A DNA stretch of 64,000 nucleotides, from contig NZ_JAKGUG010000010.1 of the NCBI RefSeq assembly GCF_021568855.1, positions 27,888 to 91,887 of the forward strand. The letters are read 5' to 3'. The notes beneath the pieces are model-generated. The model saw nothing but the letters and a program-made list of their open reading frames with translations, made no database searches and was not told the origin of the DNA. Numbering within the stretch: the stretch's first letter is position 1; every line of letters begins with the position of its first letter. The stretch is from Dethiosulfovibrio russensis. GTDB lineage: Bacteria > Synergistota > Synergistia > Synergistales > Dethiosulfovibrionaceae. The position numbers and the translations under genes were made by a program. Below are positions 35,513 to 44,023 of this stretch, one piece after another.

Positions 35513-36301
35513 ATGGAAGATCTTTATAGATCGGCCGTCCTGGAGGGATTGGAGGAGGCTAAACGATCCCTTCCCGGCGACGACCCGATGAAAAAAGCCT
35601 GGAGGGTCGCCCTCTCCAGGATGATAGACGACATGGCTTTGGAAATCCCGGATAGAGAGGGTGCTATAAGGCTGGCTCCTCTGGAGATGGACCCGGGAGA
35701 TACCCCCTATCTATACGGATTCGACCGGGTTCGGAGTGCCGCATCGGTGTTCATAGGAGCCCTGTTGGGATGGTTTGTCGTCTCCCCTGCCCTGACCTCC
35801 CTGGGAATGACAGGGGACTTCCCCCTGTTTCTGGGTACGGCCCTCGGGGCCACAGGGCTGTCCTTCTTCCGTAGAAAGATCGAGTCGGTCGACCTGAAGG
35901 AAATCGAGCGGCGGCTCGAGACCATGCTGTCCGTCGCAAGGGAGAGGATCGAAAGGGCGGTGGAGGACGGGGAAGAGGATTCAAGGAGGGTTTCGGACGA
36001 CCTCTGGATAGGAAGGGCCCTGGCCGATCTGAGGGCTGTCCCCAGGGATCAGCTGGAGACGGCGGTGGAGGCTCTGCTGATAGAGGGGGAGAACCGGGGA
36101 TACGGAGGTCCGTCGACTTACCGCCCCGGAGCCGATTCTCCTGCCCCTTCGACCACGGTGTGGAGTTCCGAGTTATCCGAGACCTACGAGAGCTTCGGAC
36201 ACTACGAGGACGGCACACCTGTGACGGTGGAGAGAGCTCCGGTCTTCAGGGACGGATCTCTGGTCGTCAAGGGCCTGGTGCGACGGAGGTCGTCGAGATG
36301 A
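35513..36301 (+). CDS. Two-TM membrane protein coupled to the Hsp70-like ATPase
   Basis: This 262-residue protein has an N-terminal cytoplasmic region, a hydrophobic hairpin at about residues 74-116 (SVFIGALLGWFVVSPAL and FLGTALGATGLSFF), a helical segment with many Glu/Arg (about 120-165) and a C-terminal tail rich in Ser/Thr/Pro. No family is recognised. GGAGG lies eight bases before the ATG. The stop overlaps the start of the Hsp70-like gene as ATGA. The strict coupling and the matching membrane hairpins suggest a membrane complex with that ATPase, perhaps as a co-chaperone or anchor; this is an inference. Confidence 0.7.
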   Translation: MEDLYRSAVLEGLEEAKRSLPGDDPMKKAWRVALSRMIDDMALEIPDREGAIRLAPLEMDPGDTPYLYGFDRVRSAASVFIGALLGWFVVSPALTSLGMTGDFPLFLGTALGATGLSFFRRKIESVDLKEIERRLETMLSVARERIERAVEDGEEDSRRVSDDLWIGRALADLRAVPRDQLETAVEALLIEGENRGYGGPSTYRPGADSPAPSTTVWSSELSETYESFGHYEDGTPVTVERAPVFRDGSLVVKGLVRRRSSR

Positions 36302-38253
36302 CCAAGCCGGTTCTGGCCGTCGATTTCGGCACATCCAACTCCTATTTCTGCAAGTGTCCTTCTGACGAGCTTCTGCCCTCCCCTGTCGACTTCATAGCGG
36401 ACCGTACCGGGATGGACACGGTGGTGCTTTACCGAGAGGGAAGATCCCCCCTTGTGGGGTCCATGGCCCTCAACACCTGGGGAGAGGCCACCGAGGAGGA
36501 GAGACGGTCTCTTAAACTGATAACCCGCTTCAAGCCCGAGATAGATCGTGACAGTGAGAGCTACAGGGCCGCCGTTGCCTTTCTGTCCTCCGTGAGGGAG
36601 GAGGCCGAGGTCCGGCACATCCCCTTCGATCCCCGCTCCAGAGAGGTCTATTTCGGAGTTCCCTGTCAAGCCGGCGGGAACTACCTCGACTCTCTGACCT
36701 CCGCCGCCTTCGAGGCCGGTTACGGTAGGGTGAAGACCCTGGAGGAGCCTATCGGGGCTCTGCTTTACCACATTTCCCAGAGGGATATGGCGCCGTCGGA
36801 GGCCATGGGACGGGTGCTGGTACTGGACTTCGGAGGAGGCACCTGCGATCTGGCCTCCCTGGAGGGGTTGTCGGTTCGGTCGTCCTGGGGAGACTGGTCC
36901 CTGGGAGGACGGCTTTTCGACGACCTGTTCTTTCGGATTCTTTGCGAGAGAAATCCCGGTCTGGAGGAGAGTATGGACGAGGGAACGTCCTACTTCGTCC
37001 ACTGGTATTGGAGCAGGATCCTAAAGGAGAGCTTTTCCACGACCATGGCCCGGGACAGGTCGGTGCTGTGGAGCGGTACCGCCGGAGTCTACGGCGGCAT
37101 TCGACGGCTGGGATGGGACGAGTTCATTGAGAGGATCTCCGATTATCGTCCCACCGAGGACATGATCCGTTCAATAGGAGGAGATTGTCCCGGTTCGGAC
37201 GGTCCGGAAAACCTGGTGACTCGACTGGAAAACCTTGTCCTGGGTTGCGACGGAGCGGACTCGGTCATATTGGCGGGGGGAAGCAGTCTCTGGCCCTTCG
37301 TGTCGGACCTCGTGCAGAGGATTATGCCCGAGGCCAGGCTGATAAGGAGCGATCAGCCCTACGGGGTAGTCTCCCGGGGTCTGGCTCTGTTCCCGGCTCT
37401 GAAGAACAAAAACGGCCGAACCCTGTCGTCGCTTCGGAGAGATATGCATCGTTTCGTGGAGGAGATCCGGACCGACGTGATCGATCCTGTGCTGGAGGAC
37501 ACGGTGGACCGTGCATCCTACGATGTGGCGTCTCTTCTGATCGGGGAGGCGGTAATCCCCGCCCTGGAGGCTTTTCGCAGAGACGGAGGGAAGATCTCCG
37601 CCTTCGAAAAGAGGGTGACCTCCGCCATGGAGGACAGAAAGGACTCGGTCGACCGTAAGGTGACGGAACATCTCAGATCGGCCTCGGAGAAGATCCCCGT
37701 CATGGTGCTGGAAAAACTGGCCCTCTGGTTCAGGAAAAACGGAGTACGGTCCATGCCGAGACATCTGGAACTCGCCCTCGGAGAGGAGGGGCCGGATATT
37801 CTGTCCGCCCTGGACATGAGCGGTATATCCCCCGTGGCAAGACTGTCCTCCGGAATGGACAGGGTCGCAGCTGTCCTGGCAGGAGCAGTGGTCGCCTCTA
37901 TCTGTGGCGGAGGGGGAATGGCCCTCATAGCCTCGGGCCTGCCCGGACTGCTTCTGGGCGGAGTCATAGGTCTCGGCGGTTATGCGTTGGGTCGAGAGAG
38001 GATAAGGAAAGGGTTTAGGGACGTATCCATACCGAAGATGATGGCACGCGCTGTCGTCTCGGAAGGTACGGTGGAGAAGGCCGTCGCTAAGTCTAAAAAG
38101 GCCATCTCCGACGGCCTTCAAGACGGGATTAGGAGAGAATGGGCCGCTATTGAGCCGGAGCTAATGGCCTCGGTGGAGGAGATGGTACGAAAGGAGATAG
38201 CGGCTTTGTCAATGCTGAATCAACTGGAAGGAGGAGTCTCCCGTGAAGACTAG
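36298..38253 (+). CDS. Hsp70/actin-fold ATPase with C-terminal membrane hairpin
   Basis: This 651-residue protein begins with an Hsp70-type nucleotide-binding domain. Phosphate 1 is AVDFGTSNSYF (residues 6-16), phosphate 2 is VLDFGGGTCDL (about 176-186), and the adenosine motif is ILAGGSSLWPF (about 324-334). Instead of the canonical beta-sandwich substrate domain there is a helical, charged region (about 385-510) and then two Gly-rich hydrophobic segments (about 522-563). A 75-residue helical tail (EKAVAKSKKAISDGLQDGI) ends the protein. ATG 36298 overlaps the upstream stop. The cluster with a two-TM protein and a lytic transglycosylase hints at an envelope role. Function unknown. Confidence 0.8.
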   Translation: MTKPVLAVDFGTSNSYFCKCPSDELLPSPVDFIADRTGMDTVVLYREGRSPLVGSMALNTWGEATEEERRSLKLITRFKPEIDRDSESYRAAVAFLSSVREEAEVRHIPFDPRSREVYFGVPCQAGGNYLDSLTSAAFEAGYGRVKTLEEPIGALLYHISQRDMAPSEAMGRVLVLDFGGGTCDLASLEGLSVRSSWGDWSLGGRLFDDLFFRILCERNPGLEESMDEGTSYFVHWYWSRILKESFSTTMARDRSVLWSGTAGVYGGIRRLGWDEFIERISDYRPTEDMIRSIGGDCPGSDGPENLVTRLENLVLGCDGADSVILAGGSSLWPFVSDLVQRIMPEARLIRSDQPYGVVSRGLALFPALKNKNGRTLSSLRRDMHRFVEEIRTDVIDPVLEDTVDRASYDVASLLIGEAVIPALEAFRRDGGKISAFEKRVTSAMEDRKDSVDRKVTEHLRSASEKIPVMVLEKLALWFRKNGVRSMPRHLELALGEEGPDILSALDMSGISPVARLSSGMDRVAAVLAGAVVASICGGGGMALIASGLPGLLLGGVIGLGGYALGRERIRKGFRDVSIPKMMARAVVSEGTVEKAVAKSKKAISDGLQDGIRREWAAIEPELMASVEEMVRKEIAALSMLNQLEGGVSRED

Positions 38254-38866
38254 AGCGGTTTCACCGGAAAGAGCGTCTCGGACTGTAGTGTGGGTGATCT
38301 TGACTGTGATCTTATCGACCCTGGTGTTGTCTCCCGCCGCGGAGTCCTACAGCTGGGTCTTCCGAGGCAGTCCGGCCTGGAACTACATGGAAAAACATCG
38401 ATCCAGACGCTACGCCAAGGCCAGGGTGTCGGTCATGACCTCCTATTTCAAGGCGAAAAACCCCGGCATCAGTACCAAGTCAGCCAGGATCTATGCGTCT
38501 TTGGTGGAGGCCATATCCAGAAAATACGGGGTGGATCCCTTTCTGGTCTCGTCGATCATAGTGAAGGAATCCACCGTAAAGGTGAGGGCCAAAAGCGGTA
38601 AGGCCTACGGTCTGATGCAGATAAACTGGAAGGCCAACAGAAAATGGATTCCCAGGGTATTCCCCACGATAAAATCCGCCTCGAAGCTGCTCCATTCCAG
38701 GCCGAATATATACGTCGGCTGCTATATGTTGAGGGATGCCCTCAAAAGGGGAGGAAACGTGGACAAGGCCCTAGATATCTACAGGGGTAGAAGCATCGCC
38801 TCCTACCGCACCAAGATACACCGATATTATTCCGACCAGGTGGATATGTTGCGCAAAAAACTTTGA
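38243..38866 (+). CDS. Lytic transglycosylase, SLT domain
   Basis: This 207-residue protein has an N-terminal signal/anchor (VVWVILTVILSTLVLSPAAES) and an SLT goose-lysozyme-like domain. The catalytic Glu109 is in IIVKEST, followed by SGKAYGLMQINW and later YVGCYMLRDAL and ALDIYRG. It should cleave peptidoglycan glycan strands in the periplasm. The start is a GTG at 38243 with AAGGAGGAG six bases upstream, overlapping the Hsp70-like gene by 11 bp, so all three genes form one coupled unit. It may open the wall locally for whatever complex the upstream genes build. Confidence 0.87.
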   Translation: MKTRAVSPERASRTVVWVILTVILSTLVLSPAAESYSWVFRGSPAWNYMEKHRSRRYAKARVSVMTSYFKAKNPGISTKSARIYASLVEAISRKYGVDPFLVSSIIVKESTVKVRAKSGKAYGLMQINWKANRKWIPRVFPTIKSASKLLHSRPNIYVGCYMLRDALKRGGNVDKALDIYRGRSIASYRTKIHRYYSDQVDMLRKKL

Positions 38867-38868
38867 TG

Positions 38869-38897
38869 TTGACAGGAAGATGGTGATGTCATAATAT
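38869..38897 (+). promoter_or_regulatory. Promoter of the FadR-type regulator operon
   Basis: TTGACA at 38869-38874 and TAATAT at 38892-38897 are separated by 17 bases. The -35 is perfect. The operator-like site at 38903 sits where transcription should begin. Confidence 0.7.
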
Positions 38898-38902
38898 TCA
38901 AG

Positions 38903-38913
38903 TGGTCAGACCT
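38903..38913 (+). promoter_or_regulatory. FadR/GntR-family operator
   Basis: TGGTCAGACCT fits the TGGTNNNACCA-type operator of FadR-subfamily regulators (perfect core GGTC-A-GACC). It overlaps the predicted transcription start, a classical repressor position, 43 bp before the regulator's own ATG. Confidence 0.65.
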
Positions 38914-38955
38914 CTGACATCTGTCATCTGTCCTTTGATCGAAAGGAGATCTTTC

Positions 38956-39705
38956 ATGTTCGAGAAAATTCCCCGTAACAATATTCCGGAGATCATAGTC
39001 GATGAGATCCAGCAGAGTCTTCTGAGAGGCGACTTCAAGCCGGGGGAGCAGCTTCCGTCGGAACGGGCTTTGGCCCAGATGTTCTCCGTGAGCCGTTCTT
39101 CCGTGAGAGAGGCGATGAAAGCCCTTCAGTACATGGGATTGGTCGAGATCAAGGTAGGAGAGGGATGTTTCGTCAGGGACCCCGCCCACGCTCTGGCCGA
39201 TTCTTTTCGGTATGCCTGCCTTCTCAGAAAGTTCTCCGTGAGGGAGTCCATAGAGGCCAGGGAGATACTTGAAGCCGAGACCGCAAGGCTGGCGGCGGTA
39301 AGGGCCACCGATCGAGACAAGGAGAAAATAGTCGAGGTCTTCGAGGCCGGACTGATGTGCAAGGGCGATTTCGATTGCTTCCTCCAGAAGGACTTCGATC
39401 TCCATATGTCGGTAGCCGAGGCCACCCACAACGGGATGTTGGTCCAGATGATACAGACCATAAAGGGAACCCTGTCGGAGTACAGCCACGACGTTCTGAC
39501 CTGGCCGGGTCAGGTGGACGTAACCATAGGGTGTCACAGGAAGATAGTGCAGGCCATATTGGATGGAGATCCTGAGCAGGCTATGAACAGGATGATCTAC
39601 CATCTGGAGAACACTAAAGAGACGGCGAACATGGTTTTGGCCTCTCGTCTGGGCGATGATGTGAACTCGTCCGGCGAAGAGGACGACGAAGATCGACAGG
39701 GGTGA
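38956..39705 (+). CDS. GntR-family regulator, FadR subfamily
   Basis: This 249-residue protein has an N-terminal GntR winged helix (PGEQLPSERALAQMFSVSRS, then SVREAMKALQYMGLVE) and an all-helical FCD ligand domain (residues about 85-235) with the metal-binding pattern Asp, His, His (DFDLHMSVAEATHNG and TIGCHRKIVQAIL). FCD domains bind small carboxylates such as lactate, gluconate or uronates. ATG 38956 has AAAGGAG upstream; the frame is open 18 codons earlier but that part includes the operator. It heads the racemase/dehydratase/permease operon and probably represses it until the hydroxy acid appears. Confidence 0.9.
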   Translation: MFEKIPRNNIPEIIVDEIQQSLLRGDFKPGEQLPSERALAQMFSVSRSSVREAMKALQYMGLVEIKVGEGCFVRDPAHALADSFRYACLLRKFSVRESIEAREILEAETARLAAVRATDRDKEKIVEVFEAGLMCKGDFDCFLQKDFDLHMSVAEATHNGMLVQMIQTIKGTLSEYSHDVLTWPGQVDVTIGCHRKIVQAILDGDPEQAMNRMIYHLENTKETANMVLASRLGDDVNSSGEEDDEDRQG

Positions 39706-39709
39706 AGCT

Positions 39710-41005
39710 ATGGAAGAGATCAAGGAGGAATTCTTTTCGTTTCCCTATCACAGGGGAACCATCACGGCGTCTGTGCCTGGGGAAAGGGTAGCGGCGGTCC
39801 TTACTCCGAAGGGTTTAACGGAGGGGGACGGGGAACAGAGGGATCTCGTCAAAGAGGCGCTGGATAACCCGATAGGTTCGGCCAGTTTGAGTCGATTGGC
39901 CGAGGGCAAGAGGAAGGTTGTCGTCATCACCAGCGACCATACCAGGGCGGTCCCCAGCTCGATAACCATGCCTCTGTTGCTGAAGGAGATTCGCTCCGGC
40001 AACTCCGAGGCAGAGGTCACGATTCTGATAGCGACGGGACTTCACAGGGAGACTTCCTCGGACGAGCTGCTCGACCGGTTCGGAAGGGAGATCTTCCAGC
40101 GGGAGAGAATAGTGGTCCACAACGTGGAGAGAGAGGACGACATGGTCTTCATCGGCGATCTGCCCTCGGGGAAGGGGTGCTCTCTCAATCGTCTGGCCGT
40201 TGAGGCCGATCTTCTCGTCACGGAGGGGTTCATAGAGCCCCATTTCTTCGCCGGTTTCTCCGGCGGAAGGAAAAGCGTACTTCCCGGAGTCGCCTCCAGG
40301 GAGACGGTCAACGCCAACCATTCTGCATCGGCCATAGCCCATCCTCTCTCCAAAACGGGGGTGCTGGAGGGGAACCCCATTCACGAGGATATGCTGGCGG
40401 CGGCTCGCCTCGCCAGGGTGGATTTCATACTGAACGTCGTCCTGGACGAGGAGAAGAGGATAGTCGGGGCTTTCGCCGGAGATCTGGACGAGGCCCATAG
40501 GTCCGGATGCGCCATGGTCTCCTCCGTCGCAGGAGTGGAAAAGGTCGTCTCGGATATAGTAATGACCTCCAATGGAGGCTATCCTCTCGACCAGAATCTA
40601 TATCAGGCTCCTAAGGCCATCTCCACCGCCGCCGAGTGCGTTCGGCCCGGCGGGGCCATCGTGATCGCAGCGGCGTGTCACGACGGTTTCGGAGGTGCCA
40701 ACTTCGAAAAGCTCATGAGGATCGGCGATCCCAGGCGAATAGAGGAGTATCTGCTGTCCCTTTCGGACGAGGATACCATTCCTGAACAGTGGAGCGCCCA
40801 GATTCTCAGCAAGGTCATGTCTAAGGCGACGGTGATCCTGGTGAGCGAGCTGGATCCCGGCGACGTCAGATCGGTGGGGTTGGTTCCGGCTTCGGATATG
40901 GCCGAGGGGCTGTCCCTGGCGGAGGGGATAGTCGGCAAAAACGCATCCATAACGGTGATACCGGACGGTGTGGCCGTGATAGTAGAGGGAGGAATGGATA
41001 GATGA
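39710..41005 (+). CDS. LarA-type nickel-pincer hydroxy-acid racemase/epimerase
   Basis: This 431-residue protein matches LarA (DUF2088) and keeps the key residues at the same spacing as lactate racemase of Lactiplantibacillus: His112 (ATGLHR), His178 (EPHFFAGF), Lys188 (SGGRKSVLPG) and His204 (NANHSAS). Lys188 would hold the nickel-pincer cofactor and the two first histidines act as acid/base. LarA relatives act on varied 2-hydroxy acids, so lactate is not assured here. The dehydratase and GntP genes behind it suggest a sugar acid or hydroxy dicarboxylate. The cofactor genes larB, larC and larE are not in the window. Confidence 0.85.
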   Translation: MEEIKEEFFSFPYHRGTITASVPGERVAAVLTPKGLTEGDGEQRDLVKEALDNPIGSASLSRLAEGKRKVVVITSDHTRAVPSSITMPLLLKEIRSGNSEAEVTILIATGLHRETSSDELLDRFGREIFQRERIVVHNVEREDDMVFIGDLPSGKGCSLNRLAVEADLLVTEGFIEPHFFAGFSGGRKSVLPGVASRETVNANHSASAIAHPLSKTGVLEGNPIHEDMLAAARLARVDFILNVVLDEEKRIVGAFAGDLDEAHRSGCAMVSSVAGVEKVVSDIVMTSNGGYPLDQNLYQAPKAISTAAECVRPGGAIVIAAACHDGFGGANFEKLMRIGDPRRIEEYLLSLSDEDTIPEQWSAQILSKVMSKATVILVSELDPGDVRSVGLVPASDMAEGLSLAEGIVGKNASITVIPDGVAVIVEGGMDR

Positions 41006-41322
41006 TAGAGGTGAAGGGCCTTCAGAACCACGAGGCCGACAACGTCGCGACCCTTTTCGGGGCTGGGGTAAAGCCCGGAGACGACGTCGAGGTGTCCGAT
41101 CCCACAGGGGATAAGACGGTGTATCGCGTTTTGAACCAGGTACCTTTCGGTCACAAGATCGCGATAACGAAGATCGCCGAGGGGGAACAGGTGACCAAGT
41201 ACGGCGAGGAGATAGGAGTGGCTACCTGCGAGATCGCGGCGGGAGAACACGTGCACGTCCACAACGTGGACAGCATAAGAGGCCGTGGAGACTGGGCCGA
41301 TAACGAGGGGGATAAACGATGA
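41002..41322 (+). CDS. UxaA-family dehydratase small subunit (SAF domain)
   Basis: This 106-residue protein is the SAF-domain part of the altronate/galactarate dehydratase family, here a separate subunit. GHKIAITKIAEGEQVTKYGE and the terminal HVHVHNVDSIRG are characteristic; SuyA of sulfolactate sulfo-lyase has the same form. The start overlaps the racemase stop (ATGA) and the stop overlaps the large subunit start (ATGA). Together with the large subunit it should eliminate water, or sulfite in SuyAB, from a 2-hydroxy acid. The substrate cannot be told from sequence. Confidence 0.87.
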   Translation: MIEVKGLQNHEADNVATLFGAGVKPGDDVEVSDPTGDKTVYRVLNQVPFGHKIAITKIAEGEQVTKYGEEIGVATCEIAAGEHVHVHNVDSIRGRGDWADNEGDKR

Positions 41323-42479
41323 AGTTTCACGGTTACGTCCGTCCCGACGGGTCGGTAGGTGTCAGAAACTACGTGGCGGTGATTCCGTCGGTCGTATGTG
41401 CCAACGAGGTGGCCGAGGATATCTGTCGTCAGACCATGGGGACTCAGGCGGTGCTTCACCATCAGGGATGCTGTCAGACCCCTCCCGATCTCGAGAGGAT
41501 CACAGAAGCCCTGATAGGTCTCGGCAAGAATCCGAACGCCGGAGCGGTCCTGATAGTAAGCCTGGGTTGCGAGGGAGTGGACACGGACAGGATGGAGGCC
41601 GAGATAAGGGCCACGGGGAAACCCGTCGAGAGGGTCAATATCCAGGAGATAGGCGGCATGAGCAAGGCTATCCAGAGGGGGATAGATCTGGCTCAGAAGC
41701 TATATATAGAGATCTCCGGGATACAGAGGGTCGAGGTTCCCATCAGCTCTCTTACGATGGGTATCAAGTGCGGTGCCTCCGATACCACCTCGGGGGTGGC
41801 GTCCAACCCGGCAATAGGATACATCACAGATAGGCTCGTGGATGAAGGCGGTACTGTGGTCTTTGGCGAGACGACCGAATTCATCGGAGCCGAACATATC
41901 CTCCAGCGCAGGGCGCGCACTCCCGAGGTAGCTAGCGATATCAAACGTATTGTAGACGAAATGGAAGCCCGTGCCAAGGCCGTGGGCGTGGATATGAGAA
42001 GGGGGCAGCCCACTCCGGGCAACATAGAGGGAGGCCTTTCCACCATAGAGGAGAAATCTCTGGGCGCCATAGTGAAGTCCGGAACCAGGACCATAGAGGG
42101 GGTTCTTCCCTATACGGGAATTCCGTCCCATAAGGGACTTTGGATAAAGGACACTCCCGGCAGGGAGATAGAGGTTCTCACTGCCATGGCGGTAGCAGGG
42201 GCATCCATCATCTGCTTCTCCACCGGTAGGGGCGCTCCTCAGGGCTTCCCTCTGGTTCCGGTGGTCAAGATATGCGGTAACCCTATAACCTTCGAGCGTA
42301 TGAACAACGATATGGACGTCAATGCCGGAAAAATCGTCACAGGAGAAAGCTCTCTCGAAGAGGTCGGTCAGGAGGCGCTGGGAAAACTTCTCCGCGTCGC
42401 CGACGGAGAGAGCTCCAAAGGGGAGGCCATCCGCTACACCAGGTCTTTGGATATCTACTGTCTCGGCCCTGTGATCTGA
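41319..42479 (+). CDS. UxaA-family dehydratase large subunit
   Basis: This 386-residue protein is the catalytic domain of the altronate/galactarate dehydratase family, with the start YVRPDGSVGVRNYVAVIPSV and conserved cysteines in HHQGCCQ, SLGCEG, MGIKCG and KICGNP. These enzymes use iron. A C-terminal segment FSTGRGAPQGFPLVPVVKI is typical. It is coupled to the SAF subunit upstream. Candidates are altronate, galactarate, D-arabinonate-like acids, tartrate-like acids or sulfolactate. No aldolase or sulfite gene lies beside it to choose among them. Confidence 0.87.
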   Translation: MKFHGYVRPDGSVGVRNYVAVIPSVVCANEVAEDICRQTMGTQAVLHHQGCCQTPPDLERITEALIGLGKNPNAGAVLIVSLGCEGVDTDRMEAEIRATGKPVERVNIQEIGGMSKAIQRGIDLAQKLYIEISGIQRVEVPISSLTMGIKCGASDTTSGVASNPAIGYITDRLVDEGGTVVFGETTEFIGAEHILQRRARTPEVASDIKRIVDEMEARAKAVGVDMRRGQPTPGNIEGGLSTIEEKSLGAIVKSGTRTIEGVLPYTGIPSHKGLWIKDTPGREIEVLTAMAVAGASIICFSTGRGAPQGFPLVPVVKICGNPITFERMNNDMDVNAGKIVTGESSLEEVGQEALGKLLRVADGESSKGEAIRYTRSLDIYCLGPVI

Positions 42480-42522
42480 TCGTCGGATCGGCGTATCGTT
42501 TTAGAAGGGGGAAAAGATCGCC

Positions 42523-43923
42523 ATGACGTCCTGTATAGCCTTGGGAGTGGGTATCTTCCTGCTCCTGTACATGATAATAAAGACCAAGATCCACGCGTTT
42601 CCCGCTCTGATAGTGACATCCATCGCGGTAGGCCTGATGTGCGGCCTGTCCATTCCGGATACGATCAAAGCCGTCTCCGGAGGATTCGGCGGTACCCTGG
42701 GCAGCATAGGTATCATAATAGGCTTCGGCTGCATCATGGGAAAACTTCTGGAGGACAGCGGAGCGGCCAAGAAGATGGCCGTCTCCATCCTCAAGATCGT
42801 GGGCATCAAGAGGGCCGACGTAGTGGTAGGCCTCACCGGCCTTCTAGTATCCATCCCGGTGTTCTGCGATTCCGGGTTCGTCATCCTGTCCCAGTTGGCC
42901 AAGGAGTTCTCCAGGATTACCAGGAGATCCATGGTGGGATTGGGCGGAATATTGGGCATGGGGCTCTACATCACCCATTTTCTGGTGCCTCCGACGCCGG
43001 GTCCTTTGGCAGTCGCCGGATTCTTCAACGTCGACATAGGTAAGATGATCCTGGGGGGAATCTCCCTGTCGGTGGTGCTCTTCGCCGTGTCTGTGGTTTA
43101 CTTCCGTTTCGTAGGAAGAAGGCACCCCGAGCTGATCCTCGATCCGGATTACACCGGACTGGACGAGAGCACCGCGGCCAAGCTCAAGGTTCTGGTCGAA
43201 AAGTACTCTCAGGGCAAGCCAATAGAGGACTGCGAGTTTCTCGAGACGATGGACTCGGACGCCCTTCCCGGGGTGGTGGCATCCTTTGCCCCCATAGCGG
43301 TTCCCATAATGCTCATCCTTATGGACACCATATGCAAGGCGGTGGGGGTTGGCGAGTGCAAGGCCCTATCGGTGGTGCATCTAGTGGGACATCCCATAGT
43401 GGCTGTCTTCATAGGAGTGCTGCTCAGTGTCTACGGTCTCAACCGCACCACATCCAGAAAGGACTGCATCGCCCATATGCAGGGAGCCATGGCCGATGCG
43501 GGGTTGATTCTTCTGGTGACAGGTGCAGGAGGAGCTCTGGGCAACGTCATAAGGGTGACCGGAGTCGGAAACGTCATAGCCCAGTCCATCCTGGGTCTGG
43601 ATATACCGGTCATACTGGTTCCGTTGCTCATGGGAGCGATGATAAGGATACCTCAGGGATCGGGCACGGTGGCGATGATAACCGGAGGCTCCATCTTGGC
43701 CCCGATGCTGCCGACCTTGGGGATCGATCCTCTGATAGCGGCGCTGGCTCTGTGCACTACCTCCATGTTCGTGTCCTATCCCAACGACAGTTACTTCTGG
43801 GTGGTCACCAACTTTTCCGGTATGGACGTGGAGACCAGCCTAAAGACCTGGACTCCTGCGACGGCACTTATACCTGTGACCGGCGGAGTGGTTCTGGCTC
43901 TGGTCAACGCTTTTTTCTTCTAG
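42523..43923 (+). CDS. GntP-family hydroxy-acid permease
   Basis: This 466-residue protein with about 12-14 membrane helices belongs to the GntP gluconate:H+ symporter family. GFGCIMGKLLEDSGAA, HFLVPPTPGPLAVA, RIPQGSGTVAMITG and SYPNDSYFWVV are family hallmarks. It should import the hydroxy acid used by the racemase and dehydratase upstream. AAGGGGG is a usable ribosome site, somewhat far from the ATG. A clear terminator follows at 43945, closing the operon. Confidence 0.92.
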   Translation: MTSCIALGVGIFLLLYMIIKTKIHAFPALIVTSIAVGLMCGLSIPDTIKAVSGGFGGTLGSIGIIIGFGCIMGKLLEDSGAAKKMAVSILKIVGIKRADVVVGLTGLLVSIPVFCDSGFVILSQLAKEFSRITRRSMVGLGGILGMGLYITHFLVPPTPGPLAVAGFFNVDIGKMILGGISLSVVLFAVSVVYFRFVGRRHPELILDPDYTGLDESTAAKLKVLVEKYSQGKPIEDCEFLETMDSDALPGVVASFAPIAVPIMLILMDTICKAVGVGECKALSVVHLVGHPIVAVFIGVLLSVYGLNRTTSRKDCIAHMQGAMADAGLILLVTGAGGALGNVIRVTGVGNVIAQSILGLDIPVILVPLLMGAMIRIPQGSGTVAMITGGSILAPMLPTLGIDPLIAALALCTTSMFVSYPNDSYFWVVTNFSGMDVETSLKTWTPATALIPVTGGVVLALVNAFFF

Positions 43924-43944
43924 TTAAAATAGCTTCGGATGTAC

Positions 43945-43991
43945 ACCCCCGGTGCCAGACTGTACAATGTCTGTGCCGGGGGTTCTTTTTT
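43945..43991 (+). terminator. Intrinsic terminator of the hydroxy-acid operon
   Basis: ACCCCCGG and CAGAC pair with GTCTG and CCGGGGGT around an eight-base loop, and a T run follows. It ends 33 bp before the spermidine synthase start. Confidence 0.88.
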
Positions 43992-44023
43992 CGGCATAAA
44001 AGCATCGAAAGGGGTTATTCGCC

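Noticed and set aside
39710..42479. Calling the racemase and UxaA pair lactate racemase plus sulfolactate sulfo-lyase
   Set aside because: Residues fix the families but not the substrates; no sulfite or lactate gene in the operon supports that naming.
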